From contig DCKB01000031.1 in the NCBI GenBank assembly GCA_002320595.1, forward strand, positions 12,339 through 76,338: a stretch of DNA of 64,000 nucleotides, in the 5' to 3' direction. The position numbers and the translations under genes are program-made. Each line of letters starts with the position of its first letter. The first letter of the stretch is position 1. Origin of the DNA: Christensenella sp. UBA1685. GTDB lineage: Bacteria; Bacillota; Clostridia; Christensenellales; CAG-138. Under the pieces are notes generated by a model. It had not been told where the DNA came from and did not search any database. It was given only the letters and a program-made list of their open reading frames with translations. Positions 1 through 8,610 of this stretch are shown here, one piece after another.

Positions 1-2
1 AT

Positions 3-476
3 TACAAAATTGTACAAAAGGACAGTTTTACCGTGCTCGGCGTTTCAAAAACATTTTCCTATGAAAACGCCAAAGCGGAAATCCCAAAGTCTTGGAATGA
101 GTTTTTTGCCGCAGGAAACGGCAAGTACGTTTGCGGCATGTATGGTGTCAACCATGACAAGGACATGGCAGGCGACCGGTTTGAATACCTCATCGCCGAC
201 AATTACAACCCGGCGGCAGATGTGCCCGAAGGCTTCGTCACAAAGGTGATCCCCGCCTTTACCTGGGCCATATTCCCCTGCAAGGGCGCAATGCCCACCG
301 CTTTGCAGGAGACCAACCGGAGGATCTTTTCCGAATGGCTTCCGGCCTGCAAGGACTATGAGATCGCGGCGGGATACTGCATTGAGCTGTACGGCGATCC
401 CAAGGAGTATCCGGGCGGCGTGCAGGATGAAAACTATTCCTGCGAGATGTGGATCCCGGTAAAAAAGAAGCAGTAA
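3..476 (+). CDS. GyrI-like effector-binding domain protein, 5' truncated by window edge
   Basis: 157 residues are visible in an open frame that is already running at base 3, so the true start lies outside the window. The visible part reads as a GyrI-like small-molecule-binding domain: it opens with YKIVQKDSFTVLGVSK, has a KSWNEFF segment typical of the family, and ends with the CEMWIPVKK strand that closes these domains. Such domains occur alone or behind an AraC-type or MerR-type DNA-binding part, and I cannot see which applies here. The role is probably effector sensing in transcription control. It is followed by a strong hairpin terminator, so it ends its own transcription unit. Confidence 0.7.
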   Translation, partial: YKIVQKDSFTVLGVSKTFSYENAKAEIPKSWNEFFAAGNGKYVCGMYGVNHDKDMAGDRFEYLIADNYNPAADVPEGFVTKVIPAFTWAIFPCKGAMPTALQETNRRIFSEWLPACKDYEIAAGYCIELYGDPKEYPGGVQDENYSCEMWIPVKKKQ

Positions 477-490
477 GCCGTATATGGGCG

Positions 491-525
491 GTGCGCCCCG
501 GGCGAAAGGCCGGGGCGCACTTTTT
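491..525 (+). terminator. Rho-independent terminator after the GyrI-domain gene
   Basis: An 11-bp GC-rich stem GTGCGCCCCGG pairs perfectly with its complement across an 8-nt loop and is followed directly by TTTTTG. It lies 15 bp after the stop codon. Confidence 0.9.
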
Positions 526-534
526 GTTTTCGGC

Positions 535-563
535 TTGCGCGTTGCCGCACGATGCTTTATGAT
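535..563 (+). promoter_or_regulatory. Candidate sigma-A promoter of the alpha-galactosidase gene
   Basis: TTGCGC, a 17-bp spacer and TATGAT stand just behind the preceding terminator and 33 bp before the start codon. The -35 is imperfect. The position between a terminator and the only downstream gene supports it. Confidence 0.5.
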
Positions 564-596
564 AAAAGCACCAATTCGGTTCGGAGGCAAGACGCG

Positions 597-2945
597 ATGC
601 AGGTTTTCCATATCAACACCAGGAACACGAGCCTTATTCTTGCGGCGCTGCCAAGCGGCCTGCTCTCCTGCCTGCACTATGGCGCACGCCTGCGCCTGCG
701 GCAGGAGTATTCCGCCCTTCTCGAAAAGAAGGACGTTTGCTATGGCGACATGGTAGCATATTCAAGGGAGGATGCAGCCCTTGGGTTGGACGACGTCTGC
801 CTCGCTTTTTCCACGCCCGGGCGCGGTGATTTCCGTGAGCCCATGGCGGAGATTCTTCTGCCCGATGGAAGCAGCACGACGGATTTCACCTTCGTTTCGC
901 ACGAGCTTCTTGCTGAAAAGCCGCCGCTTGCAGGGCTTCCTTCTTCTTATTGCGACGGCGGGAACTGCGAGACGCACCGTTTCACGCTGGAGGATTCTGC
1001 CGCGTGCCTGCGCGTGCGCCTGTTTTATGCCGCGTTTTACGAAAGCGATGTGATCGCCTGCCATGCGGAATACGAAAACCTGGGATCGGAGCCGGTTTCG
1101 CTTGTGCGCGCGATGAGCGCACAGCTCGACCTGCCGGATGCCGCGTTTGATTTCATCACGTTCACCGGCGCATGGGCGAACGAACGGCAGCGGCAGGACA
1201 AGCCGCTTTCCACCGGCGTGTATGTGAACGATTCCAAACAGGGCGCAAGCTCCTCCCGCGCCAACCCGTTCGTGATGCTCAAGCGCCGCGGCGCGGACGA
1301 ACATCAAGGCGAATGCTATGCCTTCAACCTCGTTTACAGCGGCAACCATGCTGAGATCGTGGAAGCGACGCACTTCGGCAAAACACGCCTGTTGCTCGGC
1401 ATAAACCCATTTGCCTTCCGCTGGCTCCTCGCCCCAGGCAAAACCTTTACGGCGCCGGAAGCGGTGATGGCCTTCTCCGCAGAAGGGCTTGGCGGCGTTT
1501 CCCGCTGCATGCACCGCTTCGTCCGGCACAACATCGTGCGCGGCGTCTGGAAGGAGCGGGAACGGCCCGTGCTCATAAACAGCTGGGAAGGCACTGGGAT
1601 GGATTTCGATGAACGCAAGCTTCTTTCCATCGCCAAAGTAGGCGCTGAACTCGGGGCCGAGCTTTTTGTGATGGACGACGGTTGGTTCGGCACACGAAAT
1701 GACGATACGCAGGCGCTTGGGGATTGGGTCATAAACCCGAAGAAGCTCCCCCACGGGCTCGATGGCCTGCAAAAGCGGCTCCGCGCGCTTGGGCTTGATT
1801 TTGGCATCTGGGTGGAGCCGGAAATGGTAAGTGAAAACAGTGCGCTCTTCCGCGCGCATCCGGATTGGGCCGTGCGGCAGCCCGGGCGCACGCCCTGCCT
1901 TGGGCGCAACCAGCTTGTGCTGGACCTTTGCCGGAAAGAGGTGCGGGAATACCTTGTGGATGCAATGACGCGAGTGTTTTCCGCCGCTGAAATTTCTTAT
2001 GTAAAATGGGACAACAACCGCAACTCTTCAGACGCTTATTCCTCCGTGCTGCCGCCGGAGCGTCAGGGCGAATTCTTTCATCGCTACATGCTCGGGCTTT
2101 ATGCGGTGCTCTCCGAGCTGACTGCGCGCTTTCCGAACATCCTGTTTGAATCCTGCGCTTCCGGCGGCAACCGATTCGATCTCGGCATGCTCTGTTACAT
2201 GCCGCAAACCTGGACCAGCGACAACACGGACCCCATGTGCCGCCTCACCATCCAAGATGGCACAAGCTACGGGTATCCGCTTTCCACCCTCGGCGCGCAC
2301 GTCTCGGCATCGCCCCACCAATCCACGCTGCGGCAAACGCCGGTGGAAACGCGCTTCAACGTTGCATCGTTCGGCCTGCTTGGCTATGAGATGGATTTGA
2401 CGGAGCTGACCCCGTTCGACAGGAAATGCATTGCGGCGCAGGTCGCTTATTACAAGGCCCATCGCCGCCTGTTTCAGTTCGGCACATTCTACCGGGTGCG
2501 CACGCCGGAGCACGACAACCGCCCCGTCTGGCTTGTGGTGAGCGAGGATCGGCGCGAAGCCATAGCCTGCCTGTTCCAATTCCGCGCAGAACCGGCGCAC
2601 ACGCAGGATATTCTTCGCCTCACAGGCCTTAACGATGCGCTGCTTTATGAGATCGAAGGAAGGGCCCAGTATCTTTCGCTGCGTGCATTCGGCTCCCTTG
2701 TGAAGCATGCGCTGCCCGTGAAACTCAACGGGGAAGGCGCGCCGATGGCGATGCTCGCCGCCCGCTATCGCTTCCCGATGCCTGAGGAGCAGTATCTTGC
2801 CGGCGGGGATATGCTGCAAAAAAGCGGGCTCCGGCTGCGCCAACAGTTTGGCGGCATAGGGTACAATGACCGTCTGCGCATCCTTGGGGACAACGGCTCA
2901 CGAATGTATTATCTTCATGCAGTTGAGGACAGCGCGGCAAAATAA
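597..2945 (+). CDS. Alpha-galactosidase, glycoside hydrolase family 36
   Basis: A 782-residue enzyme predicted to hydrolyse terminal alpha-1,6-galactosyl units from melibiose, raffinose and related plant oligosaccharides in the cytoplasm (no signal peptide). GH36 landmarks appear in order: an N-terminal beta-sandwich, VMDDGWFG, YVKWDNNR with the nucleophile Asp at about 472, CASGGNRFD, and TWTSDNTD with the acid/base Asp at about 542. The 70-residue distance between the two catalytic Asp residues is typical of the family. ATG 597 is chosen because GGAGG lies 9 bp upstream; the longer in-frame start at 552 has no such site. The gene is monocistronic, with a terminator before it and an opposing gene after it. 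No sugar transporter adjoins it. Confidence 0.93.
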   Translation: MQVFHINTRNTSLILAALPSGLLSCLHYGARLRLRQEYSALLEKKDVCYGDMVAYSREDAALGLDDVCLAFSTPGRGDFREPMAEILLPDGSSTTDFTFVSHELLAEKPPLAGLPSSYCDGGNCETHRFTLEDSAACLRVRLFYAAFYESDVIACHAEYENLGSEPVSLVRAMSAQLDLPDAAFDFITFTGAWANERQRQDKPLSTGVYVNDSKQGASSSRANPFVMLKRRGADEHQGECYAFNLVYSGNHAEIVEATHFGKTRLLLGINPFAFRWLLAPGKTFTAPEAVMAFSAEGLGGVSRCMHRFVRHNIVRGVWKERERPVLINSWEGTGMDFDERKLLSIAKVGAELGAELFVMDDGWFGTRNDDTQALGDWVINPKKLPHGLDGLQKRLRALGLDFGIWVEPEMVSENSALFRAHPDWAVRQPGRTPCLGRNQLVLDLCRKEVREYLVDAMTRVFSAAEISYVKWDNNRNSSDAYSSVLPPERQGEFFHRYMLGLYAVLSELTARFPNILFESCASGGNRFDLGMLCYMPQTWTSDNTDPMCRLTIQDGTSYGYPLSTLGAHVSASPHQSTLRQTPVETRFNVASFGLLGYEMDLTELTPFDRKCIAAQVAYYKAHRRLFQFGTFYRVRTPEHDNRPVWLVVSEDRREAIACLFQFRAEPAHTQDILRLTGLNDALLYEIEGRAQYLSLRAFGSLVKHALPVKLNGEGAPMAMLAARYRFPMPEEQYLAGGDMLQKSGLRLRQQFGGIGYNDRLRILGDNGSRMYYLHAVEDSAAK

Positions 2946-3009
2946 GCGGATATCATTAAGAAAACGGACCTGCGTTGCGGGGCCGTGGATGTTACGTTGG
3001 TTTGGCGCG

Positions 3010-3585
3010 TCAGGATGGTTCCGCTTGCGCTGCTGTGATCTTCTCCGCGCAATCCAGGTTGATTTGGGCGCAAAGCTGCGTCAGATACTCCGAAAAAGCA
3101 ACCGCCTCGCTTCCATACGTAAAATTAAGTTCATACTCCAGCGGAATCCACGTTTTGATGTCCGCCTCATTGTGTTGAATCAAAGCCTCCATTTTGTCGA
3201 GCGCCTTGTACAGCTTTGCCTCCAGCGTTTCCTGTGCCGCCATCTCCGCAAACAGCCCGGTAAGCTCCGCACAGTAAGGCGCAGGCAGGCTTTTCAGCCA
3301 TGCGTTGACCGCCTCATCCTCCGCGGCGCCGTCCGCATCCGTTTTTTGGAAAGCAGGGATATCCCCCGTAAACGTTTCGCCCAAGTCGTGGCAAAGGCAC
3401 ATCAGGATCACCTTCTCCGCGTTTGCTTCCGGGAATTCGTCCTTAATGAAATACGCCATCAGCGCAAGCCGCCATGTATGCTCCGCAACGCTTTCCCGCC
3501 GGCCTGTAGAAGTCCAGGAATGGCGCAGCGTGCACTTGAGCTTTTCCACGGTGTGCATCAGGTTAAGATAGGCTCGTATCTCCAT
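3010..3585 (-). CDS. HD-domain phosphohydrolase, YfbR/HDDC2-like
   Basis: 191 residues. The metal-binding HD signature is visible: SVAEHTWRLALMA supplies the first His near residue 35, CLCHDLGE supplies the His-Asp pair near residue 65, and a later ALDKMEALIQH segment supplies the final Asp. This arrangement matches the family of small HD hydrolases that includes the 5'-deoxynucleotidase YfbR and HDDC2, so nucleotide monophosphate hydrolysis is the likely activity, inferred only from the family. A GGGGAGG site precedes the ATG. The upstream neighbour in the same direction is the DtxR-type regulator, 39 bp away, and the two may be co-transcribed. Confidence 0.8.
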   Translation of the reverse strand: MEIRAYLNLMHTVEKLKCTLRHSWTSTGRRESVAEHTWRLALMAYFIKDEFPEANAEKVILMCLCHDLGETFTGDIPAFQKTDADGAAEDEAVNAWLKSLPAPYCAELTGLFAEMAAQETLEAKLYKALDKMEALIQHNEADIKTWIPLEYELNFTYGSEAVAFSEYLTQLCAQINLDCAEKITAAQAEPS

Positions 3586-3624
3586 CGTTCGTCCTCCCCA
3601 AAATGCAGGCGCACAGGAGCGCGG

Positions 3625-3999
3625 TTATTGCTTCTCCTGCCGGCGCATATGTTCCTTGATGCGTTCAAACGTAACGTCAGAAAGATCGTGCTCGATCCGG
3701 CAAGCGTCCTCCCGTGCCGTCTCTTCCTCCACGCCAAGGGCGATGAGCATATCCGTGAGCACCACGTGGCGTTCATAGATGCGCTCCGCAATCTCCATGC
3801 CTTTGGGCGTAAGCGTTAAAAAGCCCTCTTCATCCATCTCCACATAGCCGTTTTCCCGGAACTGCTTCATTGTGACGCTGACGGTCGGCTTTGTTACTTC
3901 CAGCCGGTGCGCCACATCCACAGAGCGCACCTGTCCCTTTTCCTTCCCGATGATCAGGATGCATTCGAGATAGTTTTCCGCGGCTTCCTGAATTTTCAT
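3625..3999 (-). CDS. DtxR/MntR-family metal-dependent transcriptional regulator
   Basis: 124 residues: a winged helix-turn-helix (TKPTVSVTMKQF as recognition region) followed by a short metal-binding dimerisation region, without the SH3-like domain of long DtxR proteins. Ligand positions can be aligned with MntR: Glu and His in ENYLE and YERHVV, and ACRIEHDLSD at the C-terminal site. In that last motif Cys stands where Bacillus MntR has Glu99, as in iron-responsive DtxR, so the metal preference may be iron rather than manganese; this is inference. The start at 3999 is set by GGAGG 7 bp upstream. A longer frame reaching 4221 has no supporting site and would overlap a terminator. No metal transporter gene is adjacent. 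Confidence 0.82.
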   Translation of the reverse strand: MKIQEAAENYLECILIIGKEKGQVRSVDVAHRLEVTKPTVSVTMKQFRENGYVEMDEEGFLTLTPKGMEIAERIYERHVVLTDMLIALGVEEETAREDACRIEHDLSDVTFERIKEHMRRQEKQ

Positions 4000-4077
4000 G
4001 CCGGGCCTCCTCCTTTTCCCCGCGCTGCGGGAATCTTCTCGTTCCATGTTAGCATCTTGCCCCCGTTTTTGCAAGGC

Positions 4078-4109
4078 AAAAGCCCCCGCCCGAGGTGCGG
4101 AGGGCTTTT
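4078..4109 (-). terminator. Terminator hairpin after malQ-glgP
   Basis: Thirteen-base arms AAAAGCCCCCGCC and GCGGAGGGCTTTT pair with minor mismatches around a short loop and end in T runs on both strands. It lies 12 bp past the malQ-glgP stop and could also stop transcription arriving from the left. Confidence 0.75.
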
Positions 4110-4121
4110 GAAACCTTCTGT

Positions 4122-7100
4122 TTACAATTCCACCCGCGGCAGGTGCCAAAGTTCCTCGGCATACTGTTTGATCGTGCGGTCGCTTGAAAACATCCCCGCA
4201 GAAGCCGTATTCATCAGGCACTTGCGACCAAAGGCGAGGCTGTCCCTGTAATCCCGGTTGGCGCGCAGCTTTGCTTCCATATAAGGGTGAAAATCAAGCA
4301 ACAGGTAATAATGATCCGGCGCATGCCAGCTTGCTCCAAACAGAAGCGAACTGTAAAGCTCGCGGAACGCGCCGGAATTGTCGTCGCTGAACGTGCCGTC
4401 GATGAGCGTATCCACCACGCGGCGCATGCGCGCGTCACCATCATAGAGTGCCTTGGGGTTATATGTATCCCGGATGCGGGCGATGTCCTCCACCCGTGCG
4501 CCGAAGATATAGTTGTTGTCCTCTCCTGCCTGCTCGACGATTTCAATGTTCGCGCCGTCATAGGTGCCGAGCGTAACCGTGCCGTTGAGCATGAATTTCA
4601 TGTTGCCCGTTCCGCTTGCCTCGGTTCCCGCGGGCGAAATCTGCTCGGAAATATCCGCTGCGGGAATGATGTGCTCCGCATAGGAGCAGTTGTAGTTCTG
4701 CACGAATACCACGCGCATCTTATCCCGCATGTCCGGATCGTTATTGATGCGCTTTGCGATCTCGTTGATGAACTTGATGACGCTCTTTGCGCGCCAGTAA
4801 CCCGGCGCAGCCTTCGCGCCAAAGATGAACGCTGTGGGCGTGAAGTCCGTAAGGGTCCCGTCCTTGAGGGAGAAGTAAATATCCAGAATGGAGAACGCAT
4901 TCAAAAGCTGGCGTTTATATTCGTGCATGCGTTTCACCTGAATATCGAACACGAAATCCGTGGGCAGCTCCACACCCTCACGTTCCTTAATGATGGCAGC
5001 AAGCTGGCGCTTTTTCTGATGCTTTGCATCGTTGAAGCGGGCAATCAGGTCATCGTCAATCTTTTCACGCAGCGCGCCAAGCTCGTTGAGGTCGGTCAGG
5101 AATCCATCCCCAATCTGCTCCGCAATCAGCCCGGCGAGCTCCGGATTGCAGAGCCCGAGCCAGCGCCGCTGGGTAATGCCATTGGTTTTGTTTTGGAACC
5201 GGCGCGGATATACTTCATACCAGTCCCGGAACACATCGTTTTTCAGGATTTCCGTATGGATGCGCGCAACGCCGTTTACATACGTGGAAACATACACCGC
5301 AAGGCGCGCCATGTGGATGGTGTTATCCGCCACGATCTGCATCCGCGCGCGGCGTTCCTCGTTCACGCCTGCGGCACGCAGTTCCGCGTTCAGCTTGTCG
5401 TTAATGCGGCAGATGATCTCGCCGAGTTTTGGCACAACGCTGTTAAACAGCTCAAGCTCCCATTTTTCAAGCGCTTCGCTCATGATGGTGTGGTTGGTGT
5501 AGGAAAATGTTTCCCGGGCGATGTCGAACGCCGCGTCAAACTCCAGCCCCTCAAGCATCAGAAGGCGGATCAGTTCCGGGATGGAAACGGTCGGATGCGT
5601 ATCATTAAGCTGCACGGCGCAATGCGCGGCAAACCCGGAAAAATCGCATGCGCCGTTCGCGCCACGCACTTTCTTATAACGCCGGATGATGTCCTGCACC
5701 GATGCGCTCGAAAGGAAATACTGCTGTTTGAGGCGCAAACGCTTGCCCGCATACGTGCTGTCGTTGGGGTAAAGCACACGGGTGATGTCCTCTACGGAGT
5801 TCTTTTCCCGCACCGCAAGCGCGTATTCCTGATCGTTAAACAGGCGGAAGTCAAATTCCTCAATCGGCTCGCTTTGCCAAAGGCGCAGCGTGCCAATGTT
5901 GCGCGTGCGGTAGCCGATGATAGGCATATCGTACGGTACGGCCAGCACCTTCTGGTCTGCAAATTCCACCGTCACAATCCTGTCGTCCCGCCTGCGGCTC
6001 CATGGGTCGCCGAAACGCTGCCAGTCATCCGCCTTTTCCACCTGATAGCCGTTTTCAAAGCTTTGCTTAAAGAGGCCGAACTTGTAGCGCAGGCCATATC
6101 CGTCCAGCGGAATGTTGTGCGTAGCGGCGCTGTCCAGGAAGCAGGCCGCAAGCCGGCCAAGGCCTCCGTTTCCAAGCGCTTCGTCTTCAATATCTTCCAT
6201 AGCGGTAATATCTGCACCGCGTGCACGCAGCATCTCCCGGACTTCGGAAAGGATGCCAAGGCAGTACAGATTATTGAACACCATCCTTCCGACAAGGTAT
6301 TCTGCGGAAACATAGTAAGCGCGGCGCACACGCTCATGGGCGCGCCGACTGTCCCGCCAGTCTCCCGAAAGTTCCATCATGACGGCTTCGGAAAGCGCGT
6401 TGTGGAGCTGCACCGTACTCGCTTCATGCAGTTCGATCTGATAATTGCTTTGGAGGGATTCCTCCATGCGCCGCAATATGTTTTTGCAATCCATGCGTTC
6501 TTCCTTTCGCTGTGTTCTTCTATATTGCTTGTTCAGGCGCAAAATGCGCGTCATAAGCGCGGCATCCGCCGCGCCGGGCAGCATCCGCCAGCGCCAGTTT
6601 CCGCCGAGCGTTGCGGGCTCGTTCATGCGAGCACCCGCGCCAAGGCGAAGATAATCCTGCATCGGAATGATGCAGAGGAGCGCGGCGCTTCCATACGCTG
6701 CGCGAATCAGCGCGCCGGCAATGTCGTCATCCTCCTGATGCATGCCGAGCTTTCTGCGCGCAAACGCCTTTTCCGCCGCTCCGGCGCCCGCCCACCATTC
6801 CACAGTGGTTGCATTATCATGTGTTCCGGTATAAAGCACCGTATTCGCGCCGATGTTTTCCGGCAGGTGCATATTGCGCTCATCCGAGTCATATGCAAAT
6901 TGCAGCACCCGCATGCCCGGAAAGCCGGCTTCCTTCAGCAGCGCTTCCACTTCCGGCGTGATCACGCCAAGGTCCTCCGCCACAAGCGGGAGCTCCCCAA
7001 GCGCCGCACGCACGGCGCGGAACAGCTTCATGCCGGGGCCGGGCCTGTATTCGCCGCAAAGCGCGTTCGCCGCGCCTGCGGGTATGGCATAATACCGTGC

Positions 7101-7988
7101 AAAGCCGATGAAGTGATCAATGCGCAGCATGTCGAACATGCCGCACATCGCCCTGAGGCGCGCAATCCACCAGGCATAGCCTTCCCGCTCCATGGCTTCC
7201 CAATCATAAATCGGATTGCCCCAAAGCTGCCCTTCGGCAGAGAAATAATCCGGCGGCACGCCCGCAACAAAGGATGGCCGCCGCGCTTCATCCATCAGAA
7301 ACAGCTCCGGGTTTGCCCAAAGGTCCGACGAATCGGGCGCCACATAAATCGGCATATCGCCCAGAAGCTTCACGCCGCGCGCGTTTGCATAGGCCTTAAG
7401 CGCGCGCCATTGTTTGAAAAACAGATATTGCGCGAAACGGATGTACTGAATCTCTTCGGCAAGCAGCGCTCCGTAATGCGCCATGGCCGCAGGCTCCCGC
7501 AGGCGGATTGCCTCATCCGGCCATTCCTGAAAGGAAACGCCGCCAAAATGGGCCTTCACCGCCATAAACAGAGCATAATCCGCAAGCCATGGAGCTCCCT
7601 GCGCAAAGGCTCCCACTTCTTCTGCAAGCCTGCCGCCTGCGCGCGCAAACGCGCGGCGCAGCGCCGTGTCATGCGAAACTACAATGCGCCCATACTCCAC
7701 GCTTGCCGGGTCAGAGCCAAACGCAATCCCCGCAAGATCTTCCTGCGCCAAAATCCCTTCCTGCACAAGAAGCTCGAGATCGATCAAATTTGGATTGCCT
7801 GCGAACGTGGAAAACGCCTGATAGGGGGAGTCTCCATACCCCGTCGGGCCAACGGGCAGCACCTGCCAAACGCTCATCCCAGAATCCGCCACAAAATCCG
7901 CAAATGCATACGCCGCGCGTCCCATCGCACCGATGCCATATGGCGACGGAAGCGAACTGATATGCAGTAATACGCCGCTCTTCCCCAC
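4122..7988 (-). CDS. Fused 4-alpha-glucanotransferase (MalQ) - glycogen phosphorylase (GlgP)
   Basis: One uninterrupted 1288-residue frame. Residues 1 to about 490 are a complete GH77 MalQ: GDMPIYVAPDSSDLWAN, nucleophile Asp about 291 in MLRIDHF, acid Glu about 338 in VAEDLG, and GTHDN. Residues 499-1288 are a complete GT35 phosphorylase with the pyridoxal-phosphate Lys at about 1131 in EASGTGNMKF. Together these would rearrange maltodextrins and phosphorolyse them to glucose-1-phosphate in the cytoplasm. Translation starts at GTG 7988, 5 bp after GAGGAGGAAACC. Both domains have normal stand-alone length and only about ten residues lie between them, so the fusion amounts to loss of the malQ stop codon. 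Met499 carries its own Shine-Dalgarno site, so free GlgP may also be made. A cre-like palindrome lies in the leader. Confidence 0.93.
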   Translation of the reverse strand: MGKSGVLLHISSLPSPYGIGAMGRAAYAFADFVADSGMSVWQVLPVGPTGYGDSPYQAFSTFAGNPNLIDLELLVQEGILAQEDLAGIAFGSDPASVEYGRIVVSHDTALRRAFARAGGRLAEEVGAFAQGAPWLADYALFMAVKAHFGGVSFQEWPDEAIRLREPAAMAHYGALLAEEIQYIRFAQYLFFKQWRALKAYANARGVKLLGDMPIYVAPDSSDLWANPELFLMDEARRPSFVAGVPPDYFSAEGQLWGNPIYDWEAMEREGYAWWIARLRAMCGMFDMLRIDHFIGFARYYAIPAGAANALCGEYRPGPGMKLFRAVRAALGELPLVAEDLGVITPEVEALLKEAGFPGMRVLQFAYDSDERNMHLPENIGANTVLYTGTHDNATTVEWWAGAGAAEKAFARRKLGMHQEDDDIAGALIRAAYGSAALLCIIPMQDYLRLGAGARMNEPATLGGNWRWRMLPGAADAALMTRILRLNKQYRRTQRKEERMDCKNILRRMEESLQSNYQIELHEASTVQLHNALSEAVMMELSGDWRDSRRAHERVRRAYYVSAEYLVGRMVFNNLYCLGILSEVREMLRARGADITAMEDIEDEALGNGGLGRLAACFLDSAATHNIPLDGYGLRYKFGLFKQSFENGYQVEKADDWQRFGDPWSRRRDDRIVTVEFADQKVLAVPYDMPIIGYRTRNIGTLRLWQSEPIEEFDFRLFNDQEYALAVREKNSVEDITRVLYPNDSTYAGKRLRLKQQYFLSSASVQDIIRRYKKVRGANGACDFSGFAAHCAVQLNDTHPTVSIPELIRLLMLEGLEFDAAFDIARETFSYTNHTIMSEALEKWELELFNSVVPKLGEIICRINDKLNAELRAAGVNEERRARMQIVADNTIHMARLAVYVSTYVNGVARIHTEILKNDVFRDWYEVYPRRFQNKTNGITQRRWLGLCNPELAGLIAEQIGDGFLTDLNELGALREKIDDDLIARFNDAKHQKKRQLAAIIKEREGVELPTDFVFDIQVKRMHEYKRQLLNAFSILDIYFSLKDGTLTDFTPTAFIFGAKAAPGYWRAKSVIKFINEIAKRINNDPDMRDKMRVVFVQNYNCSYAEHIIPAADISEQISPAGTEASGTGNMKFMLNGTVTLGTYDGANIEIVEQAGEDNNYIFGARVEDIARIRDTYNPKALYDGDARMRRVVDTLIDGTFSDDNSGAFRELYSSLLFGASWHAPDHYYLLLDFHPYMEAKLRANRDYRDSLAFGRKCLMNTASAGMFSSDRTIKQYAEELWHLPRVEL
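6492..6507 (-). promoter_or_regulatory. Internal ribosome binding site and start codon for free GlgP
   Basis: Inside the fused frame the sequence AAAGGAAG, a 5-nt gap and ATG falls exactly at the MalQ/GlgP boundary (codon 499). The residues after this ATG match the usual beginning of a glycogen phosphorylase. It looks like the retained start of a formerly separate gene. Whether ribosomes use it is not shown by sequence. Confidence 0.55.
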
Positions 7989-8002
7989 GGTTTCCTCCTC
8001 AT

Positions 8003-8016
8003 TGAAAACGTTTTCA
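8003..8016 (-). promoter_or_regulatory. cre-like operator (CcpA or other LacI-family) before malQ-glgP
   Basis: TGAAAACGTTTTCA is a perfect 14-bp palindrome and fits the catabolite-responsive element consensus of Bacillota. Relative to the predicted promoter it covers about +5 to +18, a position where binding represses. A dedicated maltose regulator of the LacI family would bind a very similar site, so the protein involved cannot be decided here. Confidence 0.6.
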
Positions 8017-8027
8017 GTACAGGGTAT

Positions 8028-8056
8028 AGTGTAGCATACGCAAAACCGATCCGCAA
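8028..8056 (-). promoter_or_regulatory. Candidate sigma-A promoter of malQ-glgP
   Basis: On the minus strand TTGCGG, 17 bp and TACACT. Both hexamers are imperfect, but the spacing is ideal and the cre-like site falls immediately downstream. Confidence 0.45.
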
Positions 8057-8090
8057 TTGTTAAAATCGTTAAGCCATGATCATAAGGCGG

Positions 8091-8120
8091 TTGACAAAGC
8101 GATGGCTTCCATCAGATAAT
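8091..8120 (+). promoter_or_regulatory. Sigma-A promoter of the marR-nudix pair
   Basis: A perfect TTGACA -35 followed by 18 bp and GATAAT. The predicted start is around 8127, 27 bp before the chosen marR start codon. Confidence 0.65.
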
Positions 8121-8153
8121 AAGAAACAAAACAGGATGGGAGAACTTTCCAGA

Positions 8154-8606
8154 ATGACGCGGGAAGAAGTGACTTCCGCAGCCGGGCGTGAGTTTCAGGC
8201 CCTGCTGCACATTTACAACCTTTGCATGCAGCGCACGCTGAGCAAATACGGCCTTTATCCGGGCCAGCCGCAGCTGCTGTTTGCCGTGCGCACGCTCGGC
8301 ACGCCAACGCAGAATGAGCTTGCAGAACAGCTTGCCATCAGCAAGGCCTCCGTGGGTGTTTCCGTGCGCCGGCTGGAAAACACAGGCTTTGTAAAGCGCG
8401 TTCGGGATAAAAAGGATACCCGCTGCATCCGCATCGCCCTCACGCAGAAGGGGCAGGATTACGCCCGGTGGTGCGACATTGATTTTGAAATGTTTTTCAC
8501 CACTCTTTTAGAGAATTTTTCCGGCGACGAGCGTGCGGATGCGCTCGACATGCTTGAGCGCATGAACAAAAGCATGCGCGCCTTCCGGGAAAGACTGAAG
8601 AGCTGA
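8154..8606 (+). CDS. MarR-family transcriptional regulator
   Basis: 150 residues with the MarR winged helix fold: PTQNELAEQLAISKASVGVS is the helix-turn-helix and VKRVRDKKDTRCIRIALT the wing with its D-x-R motif, flanked by dimerisation helices. It presumably binds a local operator and responds to small phenolic-type ligands, as the family does; the target is not evident. The start at 8154 has GGGAGA 10 bp upstream; an ATG at 8136 is the alternative and would leave a leader of only about 9 nt. The Nudix gene follows 4 bp after the stop, so the two form an operon. Confidence 0.85.
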   Translation: MTREEVTSAAGREFQALLHIYNLCMQRTLSKYGLYPGQPQLLFAVRTLGTPTQNELAEQLAISKASVGVSVRRLENTGFVKRVRDKKDTRCIRIALTQKGQDYARWCDIDFEMFFTTLLENFSGDERADALDMLERMNKSMRAFRERLKS

Positions 8607-8610
8607 TAAA

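Noticed and set aside
4287..7970. A 1227-codon open frame on the plus strand opposite malQ-glgP
   Set aside because: It lies antisense to two unmistakable enzymes, has no ribosome site and shows no family motif. Codon bias in a GC-rich gene produces such long shadows.
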